Source of the DNA: Pseudomonas anguilliseptica
GTDB taxonomy: Bacteria; Pseudomonadota; Gammaproteobacteria; Pseudomonadales; Pseudomonadaceae
Direction: 5' to 3'
DNA: 64,000 nt
Assembly: GCF_900105355.1 (NCBI RefSeq)
Contig: NZ_FNSC01000001.1
Location: forward strand, 434,001 to 498,000
Position numbers and translations under genes: made by a program. The notes beneath the pieces are model-generated. The model had not been told where the DNA came from. It did no database searches and was given only the letters and a program-made list of their open reading frames with translations. This document shows positions 28,781 to 36,798 of this stretch, piece by piece (within the stretch, counting starts at the first letter, position 1; each line of letters starts with the position of its first letter).

Positions 28781-31780
28781 ATGCTTAAAGGAATAAAGCG
28801 CGCTGCCAGCGCCATTGCCATCGCCGTTGCCCTCTACAGCCTGCTGGGGTTTCTGATTCTGCCCGGTATCGGCCTGCGCATCGCCAACCAGCAGCTGGCG
28901 CACTACGCCGAAGTACCCGCCACACTGCAGCGCCTGCAACTCAACCCGTTCAGTCTGGAGCTCAGCCTCTGGGGCCTGCAGATTGGCGAAGCCGACCAGC
29001 AGCAAATCGCATTCGAACGCCTGTATGCCAACCTGCAACTCGACAGCCTGTGGAGCGGCGTGTTGCACCTAGCTGATATCGAGTTGGACAAGCCGCACAG
29101 CGAAGTGCTGTTCGGTAAGGACGGTCGGCTTAACCTGACCCAACTGTTCAAAGTTCCGCCCAGCCCGCAATCTGAGGTCGAAGAACCTGCCGGCGAGCCG
29201 TTCCCGCTGCGTATTTCGCGGATCAAGCTGAGTGGCGGCAACGTGCACTTTGAGGACTTGCGCCCCAGCGAGCCGATCGAGTTTGTTTACGACGATCTCA
29301 ATTTCGAACTGCACAACCTCAGCACTCTACCTGACGACAATGCCGACATGAGCCTGGTCGCCACCGGCCCCCGGGGCGGCCGCATCGACTGGACCGGGCG
29401 TATCAGCTTGGTGCCGATCAGCTCCAGCGGCAGCCTGAAAGTCACTGACGGCAAACTTAAAGCCATCTGGCCCTATGTACGCGATGCGGTGCCGCTGGTT
29501 CTGGAGGACGGCACCGTAAACCTGAGCAGCGACTACAGCCTGAATCTGGCCAAAGGCACCGAACTGCTGTTGAGCAACACTCAGCTCAGCGTCAGCAGCT
29601 TTGCCATCAAGAGCCCCTCGGACAAAGCGTTGCTGCACTTGGAAAGGCTGGATATCAGCGAAACCAGCGTAGACCTGGCCAAGCAGCAGATCATCGTCGG
29701 CAAGATTCGGAGTCAGAAGCTGGAAACCTGGGCCGCACGCGAGGCCGATGGCCAGCTCGACTGGCAGAAACTGCTGGCCAGCCAACCCGCCAAACCGGCT
29801 CCAGCTCCAGCTCCAGCTCCAAATGAGGGTGGCGCTGGCTCTTCGGCAACAGAAGCCGAACCGGCAAAAGAGCCAGCCGCACCGGCCACCGCAGAGCAAT
29901 CCGCCAACCTGGAAACCAGCACTGCAGGCCAGCCGGAAGAGCCCAGCAAACCCTGGCAGGTGATTCTGCGTGACGTGCAATTGCGCGACTATCAGGTGCA
30001 TCTGGCCGACCACGCTGGCGGTGCGGAAGTCAAAATCGATCTGGCACCGCTTAATCTCGACCTAAGCGACTTCGACAGCCTGGGCACCTCGCCCTTCACT
30101 CTCAAGCTCGACACCGGGGTAAACAAGAGCGGGCAGATCAAGACCGCCGGCCAGGTGCAACTGACCCCCACCACCGCCAAGCTGCAGGTCGCCACCCGCG
30201 ATATCGACCTGCGCCTGGCGCAGACCTATCTGAGCCCCTTCGTGCGCCTGGAACTGCGCAGCGGCAAGCTGGGTAGCGATCTGACGGTGGATCTGCAGAG
30301 CGTCGAGCCGCTGACCTTCAGCGTTGGCGGGCAGGCCGAGATCAACCAGCTGCATACCCTCGACACGCTCAAAGACCGCGACTTCCTCAAATGGCAGCAA
30401 GTGTTGATTGAAGGGCTCGACTACCAACACGGCAAGGGCCTAGCGATCGGCCAGGTCAAACTACAGCAGCCCTATGTGCGCTTTATCATCAACGAAGACC
30501 TGACCACCAATATCAACGACCTGCTGGTGTCCCAACCGGCCAGCACCACGCCCGCCAAAGCGCCGGCCGAAAAGCCGCTGCCGATCCGTATCGGCGGCAT
30601 CAGCATCAAGGATGGTTCGGCCAACTTCGCCGACTTCAGCCTGACGCCCAACTTCGCTACCGCCATCCAGCAACTCAACGGCCAGATCGGCACGCTGGAT
30701 AACCAGAGCCCGAAAGCCGCCAGCGTGGATATCAAGGGCAAGGTCGACAAGTACGCCCCGGTCAGTATCAAGGGCAAGCTCACCCCCTTCGACCCGCTGA
30801 ACAGCCTGGATATTGCCACCAGCTTCAAGAACGTCGAGCTGACCACACTCACGCCCTACTCCGGCAAGTTCGCCGGTTTCCGCATCCGCAAGGGCCGCCT
30901 CAACCTCGACCTGCATTACCAGATCGAGAAAGGCCAGCTCAACGCCGAGAACAAACTGCTACTGGAAGACCTGCAGCTGGGAGAGAAAGTCGACAGCAAG
31001 GACGCTATGGACCTGCCAATCCGTCTGGCTGTAGCCCTGCTCAAAGACACCCAAGGCAATATAGAAATCCAGCTACCGGTGCAGGGCAACCTCAACAGCC
31101 CGGAATTCAGCGTAATGCCGATCGTCTGGCAAACCCTGCGCAATCTGGTGCTGCGCGCGGCCCAGGCACCGTTCAAGTTTATCGGCGGACTGGTCAGTGG
31201 TGGCAGCGATGTCGACCTCAGCACCGTACGTTTCTCGGCCGGCGGCAGCGAGCTCGACGGCGACGCGCAGAAAGCGCTGGACACCCTGGCCAGCGCCTTG
31301 AAGGAACGTCCGACCCTGCGACTGGAGATCGAGGGCATGAGCGCTGCAAGCAGCGACGGCGCGCCACTCGCGGCGGCGCGCCTGGAGCGCGAATACCAGA
31401 ACACTTGGTACAAGATGCTGCAACGCCGTGGCGATGATGTACCCGCCGAGGCCAGTGAATTGGTCGTGGATGATGACGACAAGGCCGTACTGCTCGAAGG
31501 CATCTACCGCACCCGCCTCAAGCAGCAGCCACCAGCCGAGTGGGCCGAACTGCCCGACGAGGAACGCAGCGCGAAGATGCGCGATGGAGTGCTGCAATCC
31601 TGGGCGCAAAGTGAACTGCTACAGCGTCAGCTGGCTCAGGCGCGGGCGGCAGAAATAAAGAGTTATCTGGTCGAGCGCGGCGGCCTGGCCGACGAACGTA
31701 TTTACCTGCTGGATGTCAATATTGCACAGGCTGACGCCGATGGCCGCGTCGCCACCACCCTGCACCTCGGTAGCGAGTAA
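28781..31780 (+). CDS. DUF748 (AsmA-like) envelope protein
   Basis: A 999-residue protein with one N-terminal membrane anchor (AIAIAVALYSLLGFLILPG, about 11-29) and a long periplasmic region of repeated beta segments typical of DUF748/AsmA-type proteins, which are linked to outer-membrane assembly or lipid transfer. A low-complexity linker rich in Pro/Ala/Glu occurs at about 338-390 (PAPAPAPAPNEG). Near the C-terminus VRFSAGGSELDGDAQKALD resembles the start of an OmpA-like segment. ATG 28781 is chosen; an in-frame GTG lies 45 bases upstream. Confidence 0.82.
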   Translation: MLKGIKRAASAIAIAVALYSLLGFLILPGIGLRIANQQLAHYAEVPATLQRLQLNPFSLELSLWGLQIGEADQQQIAFERLYANLQLDSLWSGVLHLADIELDKPHSEVLFGKDGRLNLTQLFKVPPSPQSEVEEPAGEPFPLRISRIKLSGGNVHFEDLRPSEPIEFVYDDLNFELHNLSTLPDDNADMSLVATGPRGGRIDWTGRISLVPISSSGSLKVTDGKLKAIWPYVRDAVPLVLEDGTVNLSSDYSLNLAKGTELLLSNTQLSVSSFAIKSPSDKALLHLERLDISETSVDLAKQQIIVGKIRSQKLETWAAREADGQLDWQKLLASQPAKPAPAPAPAPNEGGAGSSATEAEPAKEPAAPATAEQSANLETSTAGQPEEPSKPWQVILRDVQLRDYQVHLADHAGGAEVKIDLAPLNLDLSDFDSLGTSPFTLKLDTGVNKSGQIKTAGQVQLTPTTAKLQVATRDIDLRLAQTYLSPFVRLELRSGKLGSDLTVDLQSVEPLTFSVGGQAEINQLHTLDTLKDRDFLKWQQVLIEGLDYQHGKGLAIGQVKLQQPYVRFIINEDLTTNINDLLVSQPASTTPAKAPAEKPLPIRIGGISIKDGSANFADFSLTPNFATAIQQLNGQIGTLDNQSPKAASVDIKGKVDKYAPVSIKGKLTPFDPLNSLDIATSFKNVELTTLTPYSGKFAGFRIRKGRLNLDLHYQIEKGQLNAENKLLLEDLQLGEKVDSKDAMDLPIRLAVALLKDTQGNIEIQLPVQGNLNSPEFSVMPIVWQTLRNLVLRAAQAPFKFIGGLVSGGSDVDLSTVRFSAGGSELDGDAQKALDTLASALKERPTLRLEIEGMSAASSDGAPLAAARLEREYQNTWYKMLQRRGDDVPAEASELVVDDDDKAVLLEGIYRTRLKQQPPAEWAELPDEERSAKMRDGVLQSWAQSELLQRQLAQARAAEIKSYLVERGGLADERIYLLDVNIAQADADGRVATTLHLGSE

Positions 31781-31792
31781 GGTCTTCGTAAT

Positions 31793-32089
31793 ATGCGTGC
31801 TTTCGCCACAATTCTGATCCTTGCCTGCGCCGGCGCATCGTCGCTGGCCCAGGCCGAAACGCTGCGCTGCGGCAGCCAACTGGTCAGCCTGGATGATCGG
31901 CGTTTCGAGGTGCTGCAGAAATGCGGCGAACCGGCTTTTCGCGACCTGGTCGGCTACTCACTCGGGCCAAACGAGCGCCGCGAATACCAGATCGAGGAAT
32001 GGGTCTACGGCCCCGATAACGGCATGCTCAGTATTCTCACCTTCGAAGGCACGCGCCTGCGCGCCATCGAACGCCGTCGTAGCCGCTAA
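31793..32089 (+). CDS. DUF2845 small secreted protein (copy 1)
   Basis: A 98-residue secreted protein (signal to about residue 21, SLAQA), then the DUF2845 core: LRCGSQLVSLDD, KCGEPAFRDLVGY, EEWVYGPDNGM, LTFEGTRLRAIE. Two conserved cysteines could form a disulfide. First of three tandem paralogues, 12 bases after the DUF748 gene, so probably co-transcribed with it. The function of the family is unknown. Confidence 0.82.
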   Translation: MRAFATILILACAGASSLAQAETLRCGSQLVSLDDRRFEVLQKCGEPAFRDLVGYSLGPNERREYQIEEWVYGPDNGMLSILTFEGTRLRAIERRRSR

Positions 32090-32092
32090 CCG

Positions 32093-32392
32093 ATGAAAGC
32101 CTTGATCAGCGCCCTGCTATTACTTGTGCCCTTCTGTGCACAGGCCTCATCGACTCTGCGTTGCGACAGCGGGCTGGTCAGCCTTGATGACACCACCAGC
32201 GAAGTCAGCAGCAAATGCGGCGAACCACTGAGCAGTGACTTTCTCGGCTACCGCGAAGTGCTGGATGAATACGGTTTCTACCATGAAGTCGCGGTCGAAG
32301 AATGGTCCTATGGACCACGCAACGGCATGTACCAATTTCTGCGTTTTCAAGGCAACCGACTGATCAAGATCGAAAGCAAACGCGGCAACTAG
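32093..32392 (+). CDS. DUF2845 small secreted protein (copy 2)
   Basis: A 99-residue paralogue with its own signal peptide (LVPFCAQASS) and the core LRCDSGLVSLDD, KCGEPLSSDFLGY, EEWSYGPRNGM, LRFQGNRLIKIESKRG. It begins 3 bases after copy 1. Compared with copy 1 it has a longer insert (REVLDEYGFYHE) before the EEWSYGP motif. Confidence 0.82.
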   Translation: MKALISALLLLVPFCAQASSTLRCDSGLVSLDDTTSEVSSKCGEPLSSDFLGYREVLDEYGFYHEVAVEEWSYGPRNGMYQFLRFQGNRLIKIESKRGN

Positions 32393-32435
32393 CAACTCCC
32401 TACACTTCCCGCATCCACGATAAGGACATTGCACC

Positions 32436-32726
32436 ATGCAACGGATAGCACTCAGCCTCACCCTGCTCGCGCTGGCAACCAGTGCCCAAGCCAGCACCCT
32501 GCGCTGCGAGAAAGGCATCGCCAGCACCGGCGACCGCACCACAGAGGTCGCCAGCAAATGTGGCGAACCGATTGCCCGCGATATGCTGGGTTACACCCTG
32601 GATGCCCACGGCAATAACGAGTTCCTCGTCGAAGAGCGGGTCTATGGCCCGCGTAATGGTATGAATTACTACCTGCGATTCGAAGGCGGTCGCTTGAAGA
32701 GCGTGGAAAGTAAACGCGGCAGCTGA
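32436..32726 (+). CDS. DUF2845 small secreted protein (copy 3)
   Basis: A 96-residue paralogue with signal peptide ending AQA and the core LRCEKGIASTGD, KCGEPIARDMLGY, EERVYGPRNGM, LRFEGGRLKSVESKRG. It is closer to copy 2 than to copy 1, especially at the C-terminus. A strong terminator follows. Confidence 0.82.
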   Translation: MQRIALSLTLLALATSAQASTLRCEKGIASTGDRTTEVASKCGEPIARDMLGYTLDAHGNNEFLVEERVYGPRNGMNYYLRFEGGRLKSVESKRGS

Positions 32727-32750
32727 GCCCATCCAGAACAGCCACAAAAA

Positions 32751-32782
32751 AGCCCCGCTGGTTATGCCAGCGGGGCTTTTTT
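32751..32782. terminator. Bidirectional terminator between DUF2845 genes and csbD-type gene
   Basis: AGCCCCGCTGG (32751-32761) pairs with CCAGCGGGGCT (32767-32777); A run before and T run after, so it can serve both convergent transcripts. Confidence 0.9.
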
Positions 32783-32790
32783 ACGCCTGA

Positions 32791-32988
32791 TTACAGCTTG
32801 CTGCTGAAATCCCGCAGCTCGTTCTGAGCCTTTTCCTTGGTCCAACCGTAACGCTCTTGCAGCTTGCCGGCCAGGTACTCGCTATGGCCTTCGGCGACGT
32901 CCAGGTCATCATCGGTCAGGTTGCCCCAACGCTCCTTGATGCGGCCACTGATTTGCTTCCACTTGCCTTTGATTACGTCAGCATTCAT
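32791..32988 (-). CDS. CsbD family stress protein
   Basis: A 65-residue hydrophilic protein of the CsbD family: MNADVIKGKWKQISGRIKER, then WGNLTDDDLD and a C-terminal KAQNEL. These small proteins are stress-induced in many bacteria but have no defined activity. AGGA lies before the ATG at 32986-32988; the longer frame to 33045 has no support. It lies next to the BON-domain gene, a common stress pairing. Confidence 0.88.
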   Translation of the reverse strand: MNADVIKGKWKQISGRIKERWGNLTDDDLDVAEGHSEYLAGKLQERYGWTKEKAQNELRDFSSKL

Positions 32989-33052
32989 CTGTTTGTCCTC
33001 GTCGTTGAGTGGCGACCAGACGGAGTCATCTCGTCTGGCTCGCATCCATGGC

Positions 33053-33421
33053 TTACTGAGCGGTTTTCAGCGCTTCGGCGGATACAGCACTGACACCTTT
33101 GATCTCGCCTGCCTTGGCAATGGCCAGATCACGTTCGGCTGAGCTGGCAACAACCCCGGAAAGCGTGACAACGCCCTTATTGGTTTCGACCTTGATGTCG
33201 ATACCGCTCAAGCTGCTGTCGGCCAGAAAAGTCGACTTCACCTTGCTGGTGATCCAGGTGTCGGAAACCGCATCTTCTGCTTTATCCATCGTCTCACTAG
33301 CGGCCAGTAGGGTTGGCTGCACGGCCGGGGTGTCCGCAGCCATAACCGGCCCGGCGAGCAACAGACCCAGCGCGGTGGCGGTCATGGCGGTTACTGCGAA
33401 ATGCTTGATTGGCTTTTTCAT
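33053..33421 (-). CDS. Periplasmic BON-domain protein (OsmY-like)
   Basis: A 122-residue protein with a Sec signal ending VMAADT and one BON domain (about 55-120: DTWITSKVKSTFLADSS, VETNKGVVTLSGVVAS). BON proteins bind phospholipid or envelope surfaces and are often osmotically induced. AGGAGG is 7 bases before the ATG, a strong site. It lies upstream of the csbD-type gene on the same strand, with a 64-base gap. Confidence 0.88.
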   Translation of the reverse strand: MKKPIKHFAVTAMTATALGLLLAGPVMAADTPAVQPTLLAASETMDKAEDAVSDTWITSKVKSTFLADSSLSGIDIKVETNKGVVTLSGVVASSAERDLAIAKAGEIKGVSAVSAEALKTAQ

Positions 33422-33448
33422 AAATAATGCCTCCTGCGTGTACTGAAC

Positions 33449-33474
33449 GTAAGCGCTCCATAAACCTCATCTAC
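33449..33474 (+). repeat. IS66 left terminal inverted repeat
   Basis: Starts with the IS66-type tip GTAA and continues GCGCTCCATAAACCTC; about 20 of the first 25 positions match the complement of the right ends. Confidence 0.85.
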
Positions 33475-33531
33475 AAATGATCCGCAGGCCAGCCAATGCT
33501 GAGCTCCAATTTCTTTCTGGAGCCAGCCGTC

Positions 33532-33891
33532 ATGATGCGCCCCGACGCCAAAGTCGAAAAAGTCTATCTATACCCCAAGCCGGTGGATTTCCGAAAATCC
33601 ATCGATGGCCTGGCCGCCCTGGTCGAGCTGGATATCAAGGTGGCGGTGTTCGACCCGGTGCTGTTCGTCTTCCTCAACCGCGCGCGCAGCCGGGTGAAGA
33701 TTTTGTATTGGGAGCGCAACGGCTTTTGCCTGTGGCTCAAGCGATTGGAGGCTGAACGCTTCAAGTCGCATCCGGAACCTGGCGAAGATGCGATCGTGCT
33801 GACGGCCCAGGAGTTGAACTGGTTGTTGGACGGTATCGACCTGTGGCGCAACCGGCCGCACCAGGTTTTGACCCCTAGGTTCGTCACCTGA
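33532..33891 (+). CDS. tnpB: IS66 accessory protein TnpB
   Basis: A 119-residue IS66 Orf2-type protein: VYLYPKPVDFRKSIDGLAAL at the N-terminus and ILYWERNGFCLWLKRLE in the middle, both family hallmarks. It is needed for IS66 transposition but its biochemical role is unclear. ATG 33532 follows a CTGGAG; a frame from 33496 is possible. 18 bases separate it from tnpC. Confidence 0.9.
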   Translation: MMRPDAKVEKVYLYPKPVDFRKSIDGLAALVELDIKVAVFDPVLFVFLNRARSRVKILYWERNGFCLWLKRLEAERFKSHPEPGEDAIVLTAQELNWLLDGIDLWRNRPHQVLTPRFVT

Positions 33892-33909
33892 GCCGGTATA
33901 ATCCACGGC

Positions 33910-35466
33910 ATGATTTCTGTGCCCGAAACCCTTCCTGATGACCCCGCCGCGCTCAAGCAATTGCTCGCTGAGGTGTTGTCGTCGGCGCAGGAATTGGCCA
34001 AGGACAAGGATGGGCAGATCGAGCGCCTGCGCGAACAAAACGCGCTGTTGATCCAGCGCCTGTTCGGCCGTAAATCCGAGCAGAGCAGCGACCCGGATTC
34101 ACCGCAGCTAGAGATGTTCAACGAAGCGGAAAGCCTGGCCGAAGCGGCGGCTGAAGCTCCGGCCGCTGAGGTCGAGGAAGAAGTCGTTGCGCCGACCAAG
34201 CGCCGCGGCAAGCGCAAGCCGTTACCGGCCGAACTACCGCGTGTCGAGGTCATCCACGAACTGCCCGAACACGAACTGACCTGCGAATGCGGTTGCCGCA
34301 AGCAGGCCATCGGCGAAGAAACCAGCGAGCAGCTGGAAATCATCCCGATGCAGGTTCAGGTGATCCGCCACATTCGCAAGACCTATGCCTGCAAGGCCTG
34401 CGAAAGCGCGCCGGTCACCGCTGACAAGCCGGCCCAACTGATCGAGAAAAGCCTGGCCAGCCCGAGCGTGCTGGCGATGCTGCTGACCAGCAAATACGCC
34501 GACGGCATCCCACTGTATCGCTTCGAAAAGATGCTCAGTCGCCATGGCATCGACATCCCCCGGCAGACCCTGGCGCGCTGGGTGATCCAGTGCGGCGAAC
34601 TGCTACAACCGTTGCTCAACCTGATGCGCGACAGGCTGCTGGACAGTCCGGTGATCCACTGCGATGAAACCCGCGTGCAGGTGCTCAAGGAGCCTGGGCG
34701 CGATCCGAGCAGCCACTCCTGGATGTGGGTGCAGACCGGTGGCCCGCCTGGCAAACCGGTGATCCTCTTCGACTACACAACCAGCCGCGCGCAGGAGGTG
34801 CCGCTGCGCCTGCTCGACGGTTATCGCGGCTACCTGATGACCGACGATTACGCCGGCTACAACGCCGTGGCCGCACAACAAGGTGTTGAACGCCTGGCCT
34901 GCTGGGCGCATGCGCGGCGCAAGTTCGTCGAAGCGCAAAAGGTGCAACCGAAGGGCAAAACCGGGCGTGCCGACATCGCGTTGGGGATGATCAACAAGCT
35001 CTACGGCATCGAGCGCGAACTTAAGGATGCCAGCGATGAACAGCGCTACCGGGGCCGCCAGCAGCACAGCCTACCGCTCCTCGATCAGCTCAAGACCTGG
35101 CTGGAGAAAACCCAGCCGCAGGTCACGGCGCAGAATGCCCTGGGCAAAGCAGTGAACTACCTGGCGAGCAACTGGAGCCGACTCGAACGCTACATCGAGG
35201 CTGGCCACCTGCCGATCGATAACAACGCTGCCGAGCGCGCGATCCGGCCCTTCGTCATAGGTCGCAAGAACTGGCTGTTCAGCGACACGCCGAAAGGCGC
35301 GACCGCCAGCGCCCAACTCTACAGCCTGGTGGAAACCGCCAAGACCAATGGCCAGGAGCCCTACGCCTGGTTGCGCCATGTCCTCGAACGCCTGCCGCTG
35401 GCCAACAGCGTTGAAGCCTACGAAGCGCTGCTGCCTTGGAACTGCCAACCAACGACGCCACTGTAA
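33910..35466 (+). CDS. tnpC: IS66 transposase TnpC, full length
   Basis: A 518-residue transposase. It has an N-terminal leucine-rich coiled coil (about 15-60), a Zn-type CECGC...CKAC region (about 120-165), then the DDE domain with Asp252 (HCDETR), Asp312 (MTDDYAGY) and Glu442 (NAAERAIRP). All catalytic residues are present, so this copy could be active in trans. Confidence 0.92.
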   Translation: MISVPETLPDDPAALKQLLAEVLSSAQELAKDKDGQIERLREQNALLIQRLFGRKSEQSSDPDSPQLEMFNEAESLAEAAAEAPAAEVEEEVVAPTKRRGKRKPLPAELPRVEVIHELPEHELTCECGCRKQAIGEETSEQLEIIPMQVQVIRHIRKTYACKACESAPVTADKPAQLIEKSLASPSVLAMLLTSKYADGIPLYRFEKMLSRHGIDIPRQTLARWVIQCGELLQPLLNLMRDRLLDSPVIHCDETRVQVLKEPGRDPSSHSWMWVQTGGPPGKPVILFDYTTSRAQEVPLRLLDGYRGYLMTDDYAGYNAVAAQQGVERLACWAHARRKFVEAQKVQPKGKTGRADIALGMINKLYGIERELKDASDEQRYRGRQQHSLPLLDQLKTWLEKTQPQVTAQNALGKAVNYLASNWSRLERYIEAGHLPIDNNAAERAIRPFVIGRKNWLFSDTPKGATASAQLYSLVETAKTNGQEPYAWLRHVLERLPLANSVEAYEALLPWNCQPTTPL

Positions 35467-35512
35467 AACGCAAAACCTCTCCAGAGGGAGGTGGGGTCTA
35501 TGGAGCGCTTAC

Positions 35513-36338
35513 GGACAGTCCGGTGATCCACTGCGATGAAACCCGCGTGCAGGTGCTAAAGGAGCCTGGGCGCGATCCGAGCAGCCACTCCTGGATGTGG
35601 GTGCAGACCGGTGGCCCGCCTGGCAAACCGGTGATCCTCTTCGACTACACAACCAGCCGCGCGCAGGAGGTGCCGCTGCGCCTGCTCGACGGTTATCGCG
35701 GCTACCTGATGACCGTCGATTACGCCGGCTACAACGCCGTGGCCGCACAACAAGGTGTTGAACGCCTGGCCTGCTGGGCGCATGCGCGGCGCAAGTTCGT
35801 CGAAGCGCAAAAGGTGCAACCGAAGGGCAAAACCGGGCGTGCCGACATCGCGTTGGGGATGATCAACAAGCTCTACGGCATCGAGCGCGAACTTAAGGAT
35901 GCCAGCGATGAACAGCGCTACCGGGGCCGCCAGCAGCACAGCCTACCGCTCCTCGATCAGCTCAAGACCTGGCTGGAGAAAACCCAGCCGCAGGTCACGG
36001 CGCAGAATGCCCTGGGCAAAGCAGTGAACTACCTGGCGAGCAACTGGAGCCGACTCGAACGCTACATCGAGGCTGGCCACCTGCCGATCGATAACAACGC
36101 TGCCGAGCGCGCGATCCGGCCCTTCGTCATAGGTCGCAAGAACTGGCTGTTCAGCGACACGCCGAAAGGCGCGACCGCCAGCGCCCAACTCTACAGCCTG
36201 GTGGAAACCGCCAAGACCAATGGCCAGGAGCCCTACGCCTGGCTGCGCCATGTCCTCGAACGCCTGCCGCTGGCCAACAGCGTTGAAGCCTACGAAGCGC
36301 TGCTGCCTTGGAACTGCCAACCAACGACGCCACTGTAA
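35513..36338 (+). pseudogene. 5'-truncated second copy of IS66 transposase
   Basis: Repeats the tnpC segment from DSPVIHCDE to the C-terminus, beginning exactly after the first right end. The frame is open back through that inverted repeat (to 35436), giving a 300-codon ORF with no native N-terminus. Asp312 of the full copy is Val here (MTVDYAGY), removing a catalytic residue. Nonfunctional. Confidence 0.88.
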
Positions 36339-36384
36339 AACGCAAAACCTCTCCAGAGGGAGGTGGGGTCTATGGAGCGCTTAC

Positions 36385-36587
36385 GCAAGAACTGGCTGTT
36401 CAGCGACACGCCGAAAGGCGCGACCGCCAGCGCCCAACTCTACAGCCTGGTGGAAACCGCCAAGACCAATGGCCAGGAGCCCTACGCCTGGCTGCGCCAT
36501 GTCCTCGAACGCCTGCCGCTGGCCAACAGCGTTGAAGCCTACGAAGCGCTGCTGCCTTGGAACTGCCAACCAACGACGCCACTGTAA
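36385..36587 (+). pseudogene. Third, shortest remnant of IS66 transposase
   Basis: The last 67 residues of TnpC (from [11 protein letters not shown]), starting exactly after the second right end. It shares the TGGCTGCGCC variant of copy 2, so it derives from that copy or its source. Confidence 0.88.
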
Positions 36588-36745
36588 AACGCAAAACCTC
36601 TCCAGAGGGAGGTGGGGTCTATGGAGCGTTTACGAATAAACCATCATGAACCGTGCAATCTGCATGTTAGAACCAGCCGAGCAAGGCATATTGCACGACA
36701 GCGGCGGTTGCATAGGCGCAAAGCCTCACATGCTTATTTACCGAC

Positions 36746-36772
36746 AAAAAAAGAGGGCCCCGAAGGGCCCTC
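36746..36772 (-). terminator. Rho-independent terminator of pnp
   Basis: On the minus strand, GAGGGCCC-TTCG-GGGCCCTC (plus-strand 36753-36772), then seven T (36746-36752). It lies 27 bases past the pnp stop. The rest of 36634-36798, next to the IS66 remnant, holds no gene. Confidence 0.9.
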
Positions 36773-36798
36773 TTGCTCTGTGCAAAGTAACGCGGCGA

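Larger units (their letters stand above)
33449..36633 (+). mobile_element. IS66-family element with three tandem right ends
   Basis: The left inverted repeat at 33449-33474 begins GTAAGCGCTCCATA. Its partner, ending TATGGAGCGCTTAC, occurs at 35488-35512, again at 36360-36384, and in a mutated form (GCGTTTAC) at 36609-36633. 33449-35512 is a complete 2064-bp element with tnpB and tnpC but no tnpA. 35513-36384 repeats 34641-35512 (872 bp, 3 differences seen). 36385-36633 repeats the last 249 bp. The flanking 8 bases (TACTGAAC left, GAATAAAC right) are not a clean target duplication. Confidence 0.9.

Noticed and set aside
33496..33531. Longer start for IS66 TnpB
   Set aside because: The 12 added residues precede the family N-terminus MMRPDAKVEKV, and the better-spaced ribosome site is at the later ATG.
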